Origin: Demequina sediminicola
Lineage (GTDB): Bacteria > Actinomycetota > Actinomycetes > Actinomycetales > Demequinaceae
DNA length: 64,000 nt
Assembly (NCBI RefSeq): GCF_000975055.1
Contig: NZ_BBRB01000005.1
Coordinates: 62,001 to 126,000, forward strand
Reading direction: 5' to 3'
Positions 52,513-61,905 of this stretch are shown here, piece by piece (position 1 is the first letter of the stretch; every line of letters begins with the position of its first letter). The notes under the pieces are model-generated. The model was not told the DNA's origin, made no database searches, and worked only from the letters and a program-made list of their open reading frames with translations. Both the position numbers and the translations under genes were made by a program.

Positions 52513-54012
52513 TTAGCGGCGTTTGCGCTTCTCTCGAACGCGAACCGATACCTGAATCGGCGTCCCCTCAAATCCAAACTGTTCCCGGAGTCGACGCTCA
52601 ATGAAACGGCGATACGTGGGCTCAAGGAACCCTGAGGCAAAAATCACGAAGCGGGGTGGTCGGTTCGATGCCTGGGTTGCGAAAAGGATCTTGGGTTGCT
52701 TGCCGGAACGCACGGGATGCGGGAACTCCGCCACAAGTTCTCCGAGGAACGAGTTGAGACGTCCTGTGGAGATGCGCTGATCCCAGCTACCGAGCGCAAG
52801 ATCGATAGCGGGCAAAAGCCGGTTGGTGTGCCATCCGGTGCGCGCTGAAAGGTTGACTCGAGGTGCCCACGACAACTGGACGAGGTCCTTCTCGATGGAT
52901 CGTTCCAAGAGGAAACGCTCGTCCTCCCCCACCAAATCCCACTTATTGAAGACCAACACGAGTGCGCGGCCAGACTCGATAGCCTGGGAAATGACGCGAG
53001 TGTCCTGCTCGGTCAGTGGCGTCGAGGCATCGAGCAGGACTAGTGCGACTTCAGCTCGATCGATGGCTGCAGCAGTGCGCAACGACGCATAAAAGTCTGC
53101 ACCCCTGGTCTGGTGGACACGCCGGCGAATACCTGCCGTGTCCACGAGGGTCCAGCGGCGGTCTCCGATCTCGACAATCTCGTCTACCGGGTCACGTGTG
53201 GTACCCGCAACCTCGTTGACGACGACGCGATTCTGGCCAGCCAACTGATTGAGAAGCGAACTCTTGCCCACGTTCGGGCGCCCAACAAGGGCGATGCGGC
53301 GCGGTGCGTCTGGGTCGATCTCATGGTGAGGCATTTCTGTGGGCAGTACAGCGATGGCGGCATCGAGCAGATCGCCCATGCCGCGACCGTGGAGCGCGGA
53401 CACGGTGTAGGGCTCGCCGAGGCCCAAGTTCCACAGTGCGGCCGCTTCAAGTTCGGCCTGCGGCCCATCGGACTTGTTGGCCACGAGTACCACGGGCTTC
53501 TTCGCCGCACGCAGCAGCCTCACGACGTGCTCATCCGATGCCGTGGGGCCCACTGTCACGTCCACCACGAATAGGACAGCGTCGGCCATATCGATCGCGA
53601 CTTCGGCCTGTTGTGCCACTGAGAGATCGAGTCCTTCGACCTTCGCTTCCCAGCCTCCGGTATCCATGAGCATGAAGTCACGCCCAGACCATTCGGCTCG
53701 ATACGAGACTCTGTCACGCGTCACACCCGGCGTATCCTCAACGACGGCAACGCGACGCCCAAGAATGCGATTGACAAGCGTCGACTTTCCGACGTTGGGA
53801 CGGCCGATGATGGCAAGGGTCGGTAGGTCCGGCTCAGTTTCGATCTCAACGCCAGCAAGTGTCGCGAGGTCCTCATCGGTCAGCGAGTAGGCGTCAAGAC
53901 CAGCGCGTAGCGCTGCTTCACGAACCTCGTCGAGTGACTCCTCAGGATCTGACTCCACGTGAATCACGGGAGGCGCATCCTCAATGCCGTAGTACTCCTG
54001 CTCGTCGGTCAT
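52513..54012 (-). CDS. der: Ribosome-assembly GTPase Der (EngA)
   Basis: 499-residue protein with two GTPase domains and a KH-like C-terminus, needed for 50S assembly. The first P-loop GRPNVGKST is at 70-78, and a second GRPNVGKSS lies in the middle; DTGG/DTAG and NKSD/NKWD motifs follow each. A 65-residue acidic N-terminal extension is typical of actinobacteria. ATG 54012 overlaps the plsC stop by 4 bases. It is the last gene of the minus-strand operon. Confidence 0.97.
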   Translation of the reverse strand: MTDEQEYYGIEDAPPVIHVESDPEESLDEVREAALRAGLDAYSLTDEDLATLAGVEIETEPDLPTLAIIGRPNVGKSTLVNRILGRRVAVVEDTPGVTRDRVSYRAEWSGRDFMLMDTGGWEAKVEGLDLSVAQQAEVAIDMADAVLFVVDVTVGPTASDEHVVRLLRAAKKPVVLVANKSDGPQAELEAAALWNLGLGEPYTVSALHGRGMGDLLDAAIAVLPTEMPHHEIDPDAPRRIALVGRPNVGKSSLLNQLAGQNRVVVNEVAGTTRDPVDEIVEIGDRRWTLVDTAGIRRRVHQTRGADFYASLRTAAAIDRAEVALVLLDASTPLTEQDTRVISQAIESGRALVLVFNKWDLVGEDERFLLERSIEKDLVQLSWAPRVNLSARTGWHTNRLLPAIDLALGSWDQRISTGRLNSFLGELVAEFPHPVRSGKQPKILFATQASNRPPRFVIFASGFLEPTYRRFIERRLREQFGFEGTPIQVSVRVREKRKRR

Positions 54013-54698
54013 GCGGTCTCCTCGCGAGTGCGGTCGCCGTCATCGTCCGGCAATTCAAGGTCGGTAGTGGAAAGAGTTGACTCTACGCGCTGTTGCAATG
54101 CTTGAGCGAGTTGAGCCTGTGCCGCCTCTTGCCGTGCACGGCCTTTCAAAGATGCGGGAAGGTCAAGGGTAACCGGTGTTCCGAACTCGACGACAATCCG
54201 ACGGCGCGCCTTCGGCCATACGCTCACTGGCTCTCCCGTCAAGCGAGTGCCGACCAGTGCAGTCGGTACGATCACAGCGCCCGACTGGACGGCGAGCCAC
54301 GCCGCGCCGCCGTGGACAGCATCGGCTCTCCCTGCTCCCCTGGTGCCTTCCGGAAAAACTCCAACCAGGTCTCCCCGCTTCAGTACCCCAAGCCCCTGGG
54401 CGAGTGCGTCACGTCCGGATCCAGTGACCTTGATCTGTTGTGCTCCGGTCAAGAGCTTCCCCAGCACCCCCTTGTACATGTGGGATCCGATGAGGAAGTA
54501 TGAGCCTCGCGGAATCACACCGTGCAGCACGGGTCCGTCGATCAGCCCGACGTGGTTTGCGACAACGATCACAGGGCCTGTGCGCGGAACATTCTCTCTG
54601 CCACGGACATCCGTGTTCCAGAGGCCGCGTGCGAGTGCACGGCCTACCCACCGGGACCAGCGTGGGCCCCAGACACTCGGGAGATCTTTGCTCGTCAC
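54009..54698 (-). CDS. plsC: 1-acyl-sn-glycerol-3-phosphate acyltransferase family protein
   Basis: 229-residue membrane-associated acyltransferase. The catalytic N-H-x4-D is at 48-54 (NHVGLID) and the phosphate-binding FPEGTR near 114. Lysophosphatidic acid is the default acceptor; other lysolipids are possible. GTG start overlaps the cmk stop by 4 bases. Its place between cmk and der is unusual compared with mycobacteria, where those two are adjacent. Confidence 0.87.
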   Translation of the reverse strand: MTSKDLPSVWGPRWSRWVGRALARGLWNTDVRGRENVPRTGPVIVVANHVGLIDGPVLHGVIPRGSYFLIGSHMYKGVLGKLLTGAQQIKVTGSGRDALAQGLGVLKRGDLVGVFPEGTRGAGRADAVHGGAAWLAVQSGAVIVPTALVGTRLTGEPVSVWPKARRRIVVEFGTPVTLDLPASLKGRARQEAAQAQLAQALQQRVESTLSTTDLELPDDDGDRTREETA

Positions 54699-55372
54699 TG
54701 TTGCTGCGCCTGCGCCAGCTCGATGACCGCCTGCACCGCCTCATCGATTGTCAGATCAGTCGTGTCGATGGTGACAACGCCGTCGGCTGCTTCGTGGAAA
54801 CTCACGACGGCCGAATCTGCTTTGTCACGTCCCAACACCGCTTCGCGGACCGTTGCTGCGTCAGCGCCTTCACCAGCACGGCGGGCGACGCGCACCTCTT
54901 CGTCGGCAGTCAGGAGGACACGTACCTCAGCCTCCGGCGCGATCACGGTGGTCACATCCCTGCCCTCTGCACAGACGCCAGCACCTGATGAATAGCCACC
55001 CACACGTTCGGTTGCGATCACGTCGCGCTGGAGGTCCTGAAGAATGGGCCGCGCCTCGAGGTTTGTGGCAACTTTCGATACCGACAGCGCCACGGTGTCG
55101 GTGCGGATCAGAGCGCTGACATCCTCTCCGTCGAGTTCTACGTGCGGATTGGCGGGGTTGAGCATCAACGAGACGTTCATGGTGGCGACCATCGCTGCCA
55201 CATCCGACGTCGCGGCGAAGTCCACCCCTTCACGCAGGCAGGCAAGGGTCGCCACACGATAGGTCGCACCGGTGTCGAAGTAGGCGAGGCCTAGACGTCG
55301 CGCCACCTCGCGCGCCACGGTGGACTTTCCTGTGCCTGCAGGCCCGTCGATGGCAATGACAATGCCGCTCAT
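54695..55372 (-). CDS. cmk: Cytidylate kinase
   Basis: 225-residue NMP kinase making CDP and dCDP. P-loop GPAGTGKST (9-17), the CMP-binding YFDTGATYR near 32, AEGRDVTTVI near 135, and the lid Arg-rich segment RRAGEGADA. ATG 55372 is preferred to an upstream GTG-like extension because MSGIVIAIDGPAG is the family start. It overlaps tyrA by 4 bases. Confidence 0.95.
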   Translation of the reverse strand: MSGIVIAIDGPAGTGKSTVAREVARRLGLAYFDTGATYRVATLACLREGVDFAATSDVAAMVATMNVSLMLNPANPHVELDGEDVSALIRTDTVALSVSKVATNLEARPILQDLQRDVIATERVGGYSSGAGVCAEGRDVTTVIAPEAEVRVLLTADEEVRVARRAGEGADAATVREAVLGRDKADSAVVSFHEAADGVVTIDTTDLTIDEAVQAVIELAQAQQQ

Positions 55373-56424
55373 GATGAAGCGATCTCCCAACCGTTGGCTT
55401 CCAACGTGAGTCGTAGTTCGTTGGCACGTTCTGGCAGCACGTGCAGTGTGGTGAGACCTACCGGCTGCCGCGGCGAATGCTCGATGGTGATGTCTTCAAC
55501 GTTGACACGTGCGGATTCGGCATCTGACAGGAGCCGCAACAGTTGCCCCGGCTCGTCGGGGACGATGACTGTAATCGGCACCCAGTCACGGGTTGGACCG
55601 CCGTGCTTTCCGGGGATGCGCTCGACCTCAAGGCGGCCTCGTTCAATGAGGTCGGTGAGAGCCTCGCCAATGTCGTCTGCTTCACGCACATCTTCCAGGT
55701 CCCCGATGATGTGGTCGAGCGTCGTGTGGATGGACGCTCGGTTCATGCGCGCGATGTCGGCCCACATGCCTGGTGCCGACGCAGCGATTCGAGTCACATC
55801 GCGCAGGCCTTGACCGGCCAGCGCAACGTCATCTGCGTGCAGCGGGCCGAGTGCCGCAGCAACGGCCGATGCGGCCACTTGCGGAACGTGGGAGACGCGA
55901 GCGACTGCGACATCATGGGCACCAGCCGCCATTTCTACTACATCAGCCTGAAGCGCCTCTGCTATGCGGCGAACCTCTGCCACTGCGGACATCGTGGCGC
56001 CTTCAGCGCAGACTACCCAAGGGCGAGCCTTGAAGAGATCGCCTTGCGCAGCCGTCGCACCGGAGATCTCCCTCCCAGCCATCGGATGTGACCCCACGTA
56101 GCGAGCGGGATCCACGAGCCGAGCAGCTTCCGCGATCGGAACTTTCACACTTGCGACGTCAGTTACCACAGCCGAGGGCCACCGCGTCAGCGATTCTTGT
56201 ACCACCTGAGGTGTCACTGCTGGGGGCGCAGCAACCACCACAATGGTGGGCTCTTCTTGATCTAACTGGCCTCCAGCGCCGAGCGCCTGCGCGAGACGCG
56301 CAATGTCGGGGTCACGATCATCAATGGTGCAGTACCACCCATCTGCACTCAGGCCCAGGCCAATCGACGCACCAATGAGTCCCGCGCCCAAGATGTGCAC
56401 GTGCGCCGGGCGTGTCTCGCTCAC
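55369..56424 (-). CDS. tyrA: Prephenate dehydrogenase with ACT domain
   Basis: 351-residue NAD-dependent enzyme of tyrosine synthesis. NAD loop GAGLIGAS at 13-20, TDVASVK near 90 and the prephenate-binding GSHPMAGREISG near 112. A C-terminal ACT domain (about 282-350) suggests feedback by tyrosine. Its start overlaps the aroH stop by 4 bases, linking chorismate mutase and dehydrogenase steps. Confidence 0.94.
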   Translation of the reverse strand: MSETRPAHVHILGAGLIGASIGLGLSADGWYCTIDDRDPDIARLAQALGAGGQLDQEEPTIVVVAAPPAVTPQVVQESLTRWPSAVVTDVASVKVPIAEAARLVDPARYVGSHPMAGREISGATAAQGDLFKARPWVVCAEGATMSAVAEVRRIAEALQADVVEMAAGAHDVAVARVSHVPQVAASAVAAALGPLHADDVALAGQGLRDVTRIAASAPGMWADIARMNRASIHTTLDHIIGDLEDVREADDIGEALTDLIERGRLEVERIPGKHGGPTRDWVPITVIVPDEPGQLLRLLSDAESARVNVEDITIEHSPRQPVGLTTLHVLPERANELRLTLEANGWEIASS

Positions 56425-56783
56425 TGCGCTAGATCGCGTCGCAAAGACACGGCTTCATGCAAATACACATGCTGAATCTGTTCGCGCGGAACATCAAGCT
56501 CAGCGTGCATCAACACCCGGACGGCGAGCGGCAATGAACCGGGAACGGCCATCTCTTGCGCACACATCAGCGGCACCGCCCCGAAGCCCAACTCTCGAGC
56601 GGCAGCGGCAGGAAAGTCACTGCTGATATCGGGAGTACAGGTGAAGATCACCGAGACGATGGCATCGGTCTCAAGCTCGTTCGCGGACAGAATCTGTGTG
56701 ATCAGTTCCTTGGTACGAGCATGCAGGTGCTCTCGCTCATCCCGCTCAAGACTTGTTGCTCCTCTAATCGCACGCATTGCCAT
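56421..56783 (-). CDS. aroH: Chorismate mutase AroH type
   Basis: 120-residue AroH-fold enzyme converting chorismate to prephenate. Conserved blocks MRAIRGATSLERDER (substrate Arg), SVIFTCTPDI near 49 and ELGFGAVPLMCAQEM near 69, with the end QHVYLHEAV. Three close ATGs (56792, 56783, 56777) are possible. It sits directly before tyrA. Confidence 0.92.
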   Translation of the reverse strand: MAMRAIRGATSLERDEREHLHARTKELITQILSANELETDAIVSVIFTCTPDISSDFPAAAARELGFGAVPLMCAQEMAVPGSLPLAVRVLMHAELDVPREQIQHVYLHEAVSLRRDLAQ

Positions 56784-56813
56784 AGTCCCCATGCTATCGG
56801 CGCACGCGGGTAC

Positions 56814-57560
56814 TCATAGCCCCGCGACGTTCATCAAATCGCCAAGTTCTTCGCGAGATAGCGAGCGCAACTCTCCTGGCGCAAGTGAACCTAGCCCGAT
56901 AGGCCCGAACTGTGTGCGCACAAGTTCCTGAACGGGGTGCCCCACCGCGTCAAACATGCGTCGGACGATGCGGTTGCGGCCCTCATGGAGGACCACCTCG
57001 ACCAGAGAGTGCCCGTCGGAGACGTCCAGCGTGGTGCATGACGCCACTCGCACTGGACCGTCATCGAGCTCCACGCCCGAACGCAATGTCGTTGCCAGCG
57101 ACTTCTTCACGCGACCTGAAACCTTGGCGACGTAGGTCTTCGACACACCGTGCGTGGGATGAGCAAGCCGATTTGCGAGGTTTCCATCGTTGGTCAGGAG
57201 CAACACACCCGTGGTCTCAGCGTCGAGCCGACCCACGTGGAACAACCGGGTATCGAAGCGTTCGACGTACTGCTTCAAATCTGGGCGTCCTTGCTCATCA
57301 TCCATGGAAGAGACGACACCACGCGGCTTATTGAGCACAACCGTCAGCGCGTTGTCATCGACACAGATACGCCGTCCCTTGACTTCAATGACGACATCAA
57401 GCGGTTCGACGCGCACGCCGAGTTGGTCGACAACCTGACCGTCGACCTTCACGAGCCCACGCTCAATGAGGACCTCGCACTTGCGCCGTGATCCCACGCC
57501 GGCAGAGGCGAGAACCTTCTGCAATCGCACGCCTTCTGGCCTGTGTACTTCAAGATTCAT
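56814..57560 (-). CDS. rluB: 23S rRNA pseudouridine synthase RluB-like
   Basis: 248-residue enzyme with an S4 RNA-binding domain (10-60) and an RsuA/RluB catalytic domain. The catalytic Asp is in GRLDAETTGVLLLTNDG near 111-127; NRIVRRMFDAVGHPV near 204 is also typical. The name RluB follows the conserved scpB-rluB order; the exact target uridine is not certain. It overlaps scpB by 4 bases. Confidence 0.93.
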   Translation of the reverse strand: MNLEVHRPEGVRLQKVLASAGVGSRRKCEVLIERGLVKVDGQVVDQLGVRVEPLDVVIEVKGRRICVDDNALTVVLNKPRGVVSSMDDEQGRPDLKQYVERFDTRLFHVGRLDAETTGVLLLTNDGNLANRLAHPTHGVSKTYVAKVSGRVKKSLATTLRSGVELDDGPVRVASCTTLDVSDGHSLVEVVLHEGRNRIVRRMFDAVGHPVQELVRTQFGPIGLGSLAPGELRSLSREELGDLMNVAGL

Positions 57561-58105
57561 CGGTCACCCTCGCCATCGACGTCTGCAAGCTCTGGAAGGT
57601 ACGGAGCTAGCGGTGGGAGTTCATCCACGCTACTCAGTCCCATGCGTTCTAAAAACTCAGTACTCGTGCCGTACTGGACGGCACCTGCGACCTCGCCGAC
57701 CTCTGTCACCAGGCCACGCGCACGTAGTGTCTTCATGACCGAATCTACGTTGACGCCACGCACCTGTGAAACTTGGCCGCGCGTCACCGGCTGCCGATAC
57801 GCCACCACGGCGAGTGTCTCGAGGGCGGCCTGCGAAAGCCTCGCAGATTGCCCCTCCACCACAAACGCTCCGACGGCATCGGCATAGAGACGCGCGGAGT
57901 AAATGCGCCAGCGGCCTTCAACCTCACGGAGCTCGAATCCCCGCGGACGCACGGGGTCCGCGTACTCGTCGCGTAGCCGGTGCAGAGTCGAAAGCACCTC
58001 CTGCTCTGGGACATCCAGGGCCACGGCGATGTCGGCTGGTGGCACTGGCTCATCCACCACCATCAGGATGGCTTCAATCGCACCCTCAGTGTTCGCATCG
58101 CTCAC
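57557..58105 (-). CDS. scpB: Segregation and condensation protein B
   Basis: 182-residue tandem winged-helix partner of ScpA and SMC in chromosome condensation. The segments IEAILMVVDEPVPPADIA, YADPVRPRGFELREVEGRWRIY and LSQAALETLAVVAYRQPVTRGQVSQVRGVNVDS are family hallmarks. It overlaps scpA and rluB by 4 bases each. Confidence 0.96.
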   Translation of the reverse strand: MSDANTEGAIEAILMVVDEPVPPADIAVALDVPEQEVLSTLHRLRDEYADPVRPRGFELREVEGRWRIYSARLYADAVGAFVVEGQSARLSQAALETLAVVAYRQPVTRGQVSQVRGVNVDSVMKTLRARGLVTEVGEVAGAVQYGTSTEFLERMGLSSVDELPPLAPYLPELADVDGEGDR

Positions 58106-58965
58106 AGTTGCGCACTCTCATTCACCACCGGGGTCGGACTCTCCCCCGTGCCATCGTCAAATTCGTCAGAGACCTCGACGGTGGAGTCGCCACCGGTCCA
58201 GCGAATCGTCAACTCGCCCAGCGAGCGTACTTGATCAAACGCGATGACGCTCTCACGAAACAACTCAAGAAGCGCCAAGAACCTCGCGACGACGACATTG
58301 ACGTGCTCAGCGTCGGTCACGAGCGATCGGAAGGTCACTGCACGATCCCGCTGGAGCCTGCTACTCACCAGCGCTGCCTGTTCGCGCACGCTCACTGCAG
58401 GCGAGTGCAGGTGATCGACATTGATTCCGCTGAAGTCTGGCTTGGGCTGCAATGCGTGGGCAGCTAGCCGGGCCAGCTGTTCCGGGCCGATGTGCCACAC
58501 GAGTTCAGGAAGGACCATCGCAAACTGTGGCTCAAGCTGGACATCACGCGGGATCCGGCGTGGCTGTCGCAACATTTCGTCAAAGGACCCCGCCACCTGC
58601 TTATATGCGCGGTATTGCAGGAGTCTCGCAAACAACAGATCGCGGGCCTCGAGTAGTTCAAGATCTTCGATGTCATCGACTTCGCCCTGCGGAAGAAGAC
58701 GTGCCGCCTTGAGGTCGAGGAGCGTGGCTGCGACCACTAAGAACTCCGAGGCCTGCGAGAGATCCCATTCCGACTCGTGGTGCGCAATGGTGGCAAGGAA
58801 CTCATCGGTCACGCGAGCGAGCGCAACATCGGTGATTTCCATCTCATGCTTGGAGATCAGCGACAGGAGCAAATCGAAGGGGCCCGTGAAGTTATCGAGA
58901 TGAACTTCGAAGGCACCTGACGTGCCTTCGGCCATTTCCGTGGCCTCGGAGGCCTGGGTGGACAC
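58102..58965 (-). CDS. scpA: Segregation and condensation protein A
   Basis: 287-residue kleisin bridging the SMC heads. The N-terminal FEVHLDNFTGPFDLLLSLISKHEMEITDVALARVT is diagnostic, a long linker follows, and the C-terminal winged helix is rich in LRSLGELTIRW. GTG start, five bases after parA. No smc gene is in the window. Confidence 0.95.
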   Translation of the reverse strand: MSTQASEATEMAEGTSGAFEVHLDNFTGPFDLLLSLISKHEMEITDVALARVTDEFLATIAHHESEWDLSQASEFLVVAATLLDLKAARLLPQGEVDDIEDLELLEARDLLFARLLQYRAYKQVAGSFDEMLRQPRRIPRDVQLEPQFAMVLPELVWHIGPEQLARLAAHALQPKPDFSGINVDHLHSPAVSVREQAALVSSRLQRDRAVTFRSLVTDAEHVNVVVARFLALLELFRESVIAFDQVRSLGELTIRWTGGDSTVEVSDEFDDGTGESPTPVVNESAQL

Positions 58966-58970
58966 GGGCG

Positions 58971-59786
58971 CTACGCCACCGCGCCGCGTGCGACGAGTTC
59001 TCGCGCCAATTCGCGGTAGGCAGCGGCACCAGCGTGGGCCGGAGCAAAGGTGGTAATCGGCTCCGCCGCCACCGACGCATCAGGAAATTTCACGGTGCGG
59101 TGGATCATCGTCTCCGTGACGTTGTCACCAAAGGCGTCTCGCACACGTTCGACCACCTCTTGGGAGTGCAGCGTGCGACCGTCGTACATCGTCGGGATAA
59201 TCGCATCAATCGAGAGGCGGGGGTTGAGCCTGTCCTGAACCTTAGTGATGGTCTCGACCAGAAGTGCCACACCGCGCATTGCGAAGTATTCACTCGCGAG
59301 GGGAATCAGGACTCCGTGCGCGGCGACCAGCGCATTGACAGTGAGCAGCCCTAGCGACGGCTGGCAGTCAATCAGAATGACGTCATACTCGTCTTCTAGT
59401 CCACGGAGAGCCCGATCAAGGGTGCTCTCACGTGCGACCTCCCCCACCAGTTGAACCTCTGCTGCCGAGAGGTCGATGTTGGCTGGAAGCAAATCAAGGT
59501 TGTCAACGGCCGTCGACCGGATCGCTTCACGAGGGTCATCGGACGGTCGCATCAGCAGGTCGTAGACCGTGAGTTCAGCCTCATTGGGGTTAATTCCAAG
59601 CCCCGCGGATGCGGCACCTTGTGGGTCGAAGTCCACTACCAAGACCTTGCGACCGTACTCTGCAAGGGACGCTGCAAGGTTGACCGTCGTCGTGGTCTTT
59701 CCGACGCCGCCTTTTTGGTTGCACAATGCCACCACTCGGGCGGGGCCATGGCTGGTCAGGGGCGTGGGTACCGGGAAATCTGTCAC
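58971..59786 (-). CDS. parA: ParA-family ATPase (chromosome partition type)
   Basis: 271-residue deviant Walker ATPase. KGGVGKTTT at 25-33, DFDPQGAAS near 52 and the Asp in ILIDCQPSLG near 135. It lies between xerD and scpA, as the conserved Rv1708-type ParA does in actinobacteria; no parB follows, so it is not the oriC parAB pair. Its role with SMC-ScpAB is plausible but unproven. GTG start. Confidence 0.9.
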   Translation of the reverse strand: MTDFPVPTPLTSHGPARVVALCNQKGGVGKTTTTVNLAASLAEYGRKVLVVDFDPQGAASAGLGINPNEAELTVYDLLMRPSDDPREAIRSTAVDNLDLLPANIDLSAAEVQLVGEVARESTLDRALRGLEDEYDVILIDCQPSLGLLTVNALVAAHGVLIPLASEYFAMRGVALLVETITKVQDRLNPRLSIDAIIPTMYDGRTLHSQEVVERVRDAFGDNVTETMIHRTVKFPDASVAAEPITTFAPAHAGAAAYRELARELVARGAVA

Positions 59787-59816
59787 GTGCTCACCATACC
59801 GTTGGCGGATGAGTCC

Positions 59817-60761
59817 TCAACTAAGGGCACGCGGGTGGAACGTCGTGTAGACCTCGCGCAATGTGTCCTGTGTCACCGTCGTGTAGATCTGTGTGGTCGT
59901 CACCGACGCGTGACCGAGCAGCTCCTGGACGACACGTACGTCGGCACCACCGCTCAGGAGGTGGGTCGCGAAGGAGTGACGAAGCGTGTGGGGCGAGACA
60001 TTGTCAACTCCAGCGCGGGCTGATGCCGCACGTAGGATCGTCCAGGCACTCTGCCGTGAGAGCCGTCCGCCGCGAGTGTTGAGGAACAGTGCTGGTCCGC
60101 CTCGACCGCCACGTGCGAGAGGCCCCCGTGCCCGCACCAAATAGGCGTGGAGCGCGTCCACCGCGTACCCGCCGATGGGCACCACACGTTCCTTGTTGCC
60201 CTTTCCGCGCAACAGGACGCTTTCTTCTTGTGGGTCGAGGACAATGTCGTCGACATCTGCACCGATCGCTTCTGAAATACGTGCACCAGTCGCATAGACG
60301 AGCTCCAGCAGAGCACGGTCGCGTAGCGGACCGAGGCCCTCCCCCACGGATGCGGCGTCGAGAATCGCGCTCACCTCGGCGGTGGAGATCGCTTTCGGGA
60401 GCCGCTGCGGGATTGATCGTGGTTTAACGTCCGCTGACGGGTCGACCCCCGTCCACCCCTCGGCAAGCGCAAAGCGATGCCAACCCCTGACCGCTACGAC
60501 CGTGCGGCTAGCCGATGCTGGGGCTAAGCCAGGGGCATCGGCGCTTCCTTCGGAGAGGTCCTGAGCAAACTCCTCGACGTGACGCGGGGTGACGTCGTCA
60601 AGAGCGTGAACACCGTGTGATGCCAGGAAGCGTTCGTATCGGGCAATATCGCGCCGGTACGCAGCCAGCGTATTTCGGCTGAGCCCACGCTCGACCGCGA
60701 TGTGGGCAAGGTAGCCCTCACGTTGATCGGCCAGGACGCTCAGAACAGGCTCACCGTCCAT
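59817..60761 (-). CDS. xerD: Site-specific tyrosine recombinase XerD
   Basis: 314-residue recombinase resolving chromosome dimers with XerC at dif. N-terminal SAM-like domain (about 10-105) and C-terminal catalytic domain with Arg in [10 protein letters not shown], Lys in [35 protein letters not shown], with the nucleophile Tyr in the last. It is the core xerD by operon position, not a mobile integrase. Its start overlaps the ctaB end by 22 bases. Confidence 0.94.
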   Translation of the reverse strand: MDGEPVLSVLADQREGYLAHIAVERGLSRNTLAAYRRDIARYERFLASHGVHALDDVTPRHVEEFAQDLSEGSADAPGLAPASASRTVVAVRGWHRFALAEGWTGVDPSADVKPRSIPQRLPKAISTAEVSAILDAASVGEGLGPLRDRALLELVYATGARISEAIGADVDDIVLDPQEESVLLRGKGNKERVVPIGGYAVDALHAYLVRARGPLARGGRGGPALFLNTRGGRLSRQSAWTILRAASARAGVDNVSPHTLRHSFATHLLSGGADVRVVQELLGHASVTTTQIYTTVTQDTLREVYTTFHPRALS

Positions 60762-61708
60762 GCGTCGGGCAGGAACGGGTCAACCATAACCGCGGCGAAC
60801 ACGACCGTGAGGTAGGTGATCGAATCGTGGAAGAGGCGCATCTCGCGTAGCTTCGCCTCGCCGCGTTGGGCCCGCTGGTAGAGGCGGATACAACCCAAGG
60901 TGAACCACACCCCTGCGGCAGCAGCGACAACCGTATATACCCAGGTCATATCGGCCACGGGCACGAGAAGCAATGTGCACACCACCATCGCAACCGAATA
61001 CGCAATCATCTCCATGGCGACACGCCGCGTTGGCGCCACGACAGGAAGCATGGGGACCTCGGCATCGGCATAGTCGCGCTTGAACTTCATCGACAGAGGC
61101 CAGTAATGCGGTGGTGTCCAAAAGAAGATGACGCCGAACAAGAGGATCGGTGCCCACGAAATGCTCTGGGTTACTGCGGCCCAGCCGATGAGCACTGGCA
61201 TACAACCCGCCATACCGCCCCAGACAATGTTCTGAGAGGTGCGGCGCTTGAGAAGCATGGTGTATCCGACCACGTAGCCAAGAATCGCGGCTACTGACAG
61301 CAAAGCTGCCAAGGGAGAATCAACGACGAACCAGAACCACAGCGTCGACACGACCGCAAGGACCCAGCCGAAGGCTAGAGCCTCCCGTTCAGAGACGGCG
61401 CCTGTCACCAGTGGCCGACCCTTGGTGCGTTTCATCACCGCATCGATGTCGCGGTCGAGGTAGCAGTTGAACGTGTTGGCGGAGCCAGCCGAGAGCGCTC
61501 CTCCCACCAGGGTGCTCAACAGCAGCGTCCACGACGGGAACCCATCAGCCGCGAGCACCATCGTGGGAATTGTCGTGACCAAGAGGAGTTCAATGATCCG
61601 CGGCTTGGTCAACGCAACGTAGGCCTTCACACGAGCCATCGCGCTTCGGGGTGGGGTGCGTTCGCTGACGGACGCGCCTGACGACGGTGCGGAAGGAGCC
61701 GAGGACAT
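60740..61708 (-). CDS. ctaB: Heme o synthase (protoheme IX farnesyltransferase)
   Basis: 322-residue membrane prenyltransferase that adds farnesyl to heme b for cytochrome oxidases. The NxxxDxxxD motif is in [24 protein letters not shown] near 77-100, and the second loop has [28 protein letters not shown] near 198-225. About eight to nine membrane segments. It is divergent from transketolase, as in mycobacteria. AGAGGG lies near the ATG. Confidence 0.95.
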   Translation of the reverse strand: MSSAPSAPSSGASVSERTPPRSAMARVKAYVALTKPRIIELLLVTTIPTMVLAADGFPSWTLLLSTLVGGALSAGSANTFNCYLDRDIDAVMKRTKGRPLVTGAVSEREALAFGWVLAVVSTLWFWFVVDSPLAALLSVAAILGYVVGYTMLLKRRTSQNIVWGGMAGCMPVLIGWAAVTQSISWAPILLFGVIFFWTPPHYWPLSMKFKRDYADAEVPMLPVVAPTRRVAMEMIAYSVAMVVCTLLLVPVADMTWVYTVVAAAAGVWFTLGCIRLYQRAQRGEAKLREMRLFHDSITYLTVVFAAVMVDPFLPDAWTVSLF

Positions 61709-61792
61709 GCCCTCTATGGTACCTGCGGTACGCCATGCGCTGACCGCACCGATATGTCAAGGCCTTCGTAGTATGTTGTCCACACAAACATA

Positions 61793-61840
61793 ACTGGCAA
61801 GGGCGCTGGGATGGATATGGCCACCCCGAGCGTTGCCAGT
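61793..61840. repeat. Long interrupted hairpin in the ctaB-tkt intergenic region
   Basis: ACTGGCAA and TTGCCAGT are perfect 8-base arms, with further CGCT/AGCG pairing inside after a three-base bulge. It lies upstream of a possible tkt -10 (TAGGCT, 61865-61870) and may be an operator or a transcript structure. No T-run follows. Confidence 0.5.
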
Positions 61841-61864
61841 GTCTAGAGGTGAACATGAGGCCGG

Positions 61865-61870
61865 TAGGCT
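61865..61870 (+). promoter_or_regulatory. Possible -10 box of transketolase
   Basis: TAGGCT in the string gtaggctggcac, which also occurs before lnt. It would give a leader of about 28 bases containing the AGGAGA ribosome site. No matching -35 was found. Confidence 0.35.
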
Positions 61871-61905
61871 GGCACCATCACCCGGAATATATCGAGGAGA
61901 CATCT

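Noticed and set aside
59817-60761. Tyrosine recombinase as a sign of an integrated element
   Set aside because: Sequence and operon position are those of the housekeeping XerD; no attachment repeats or phage genes nearby.
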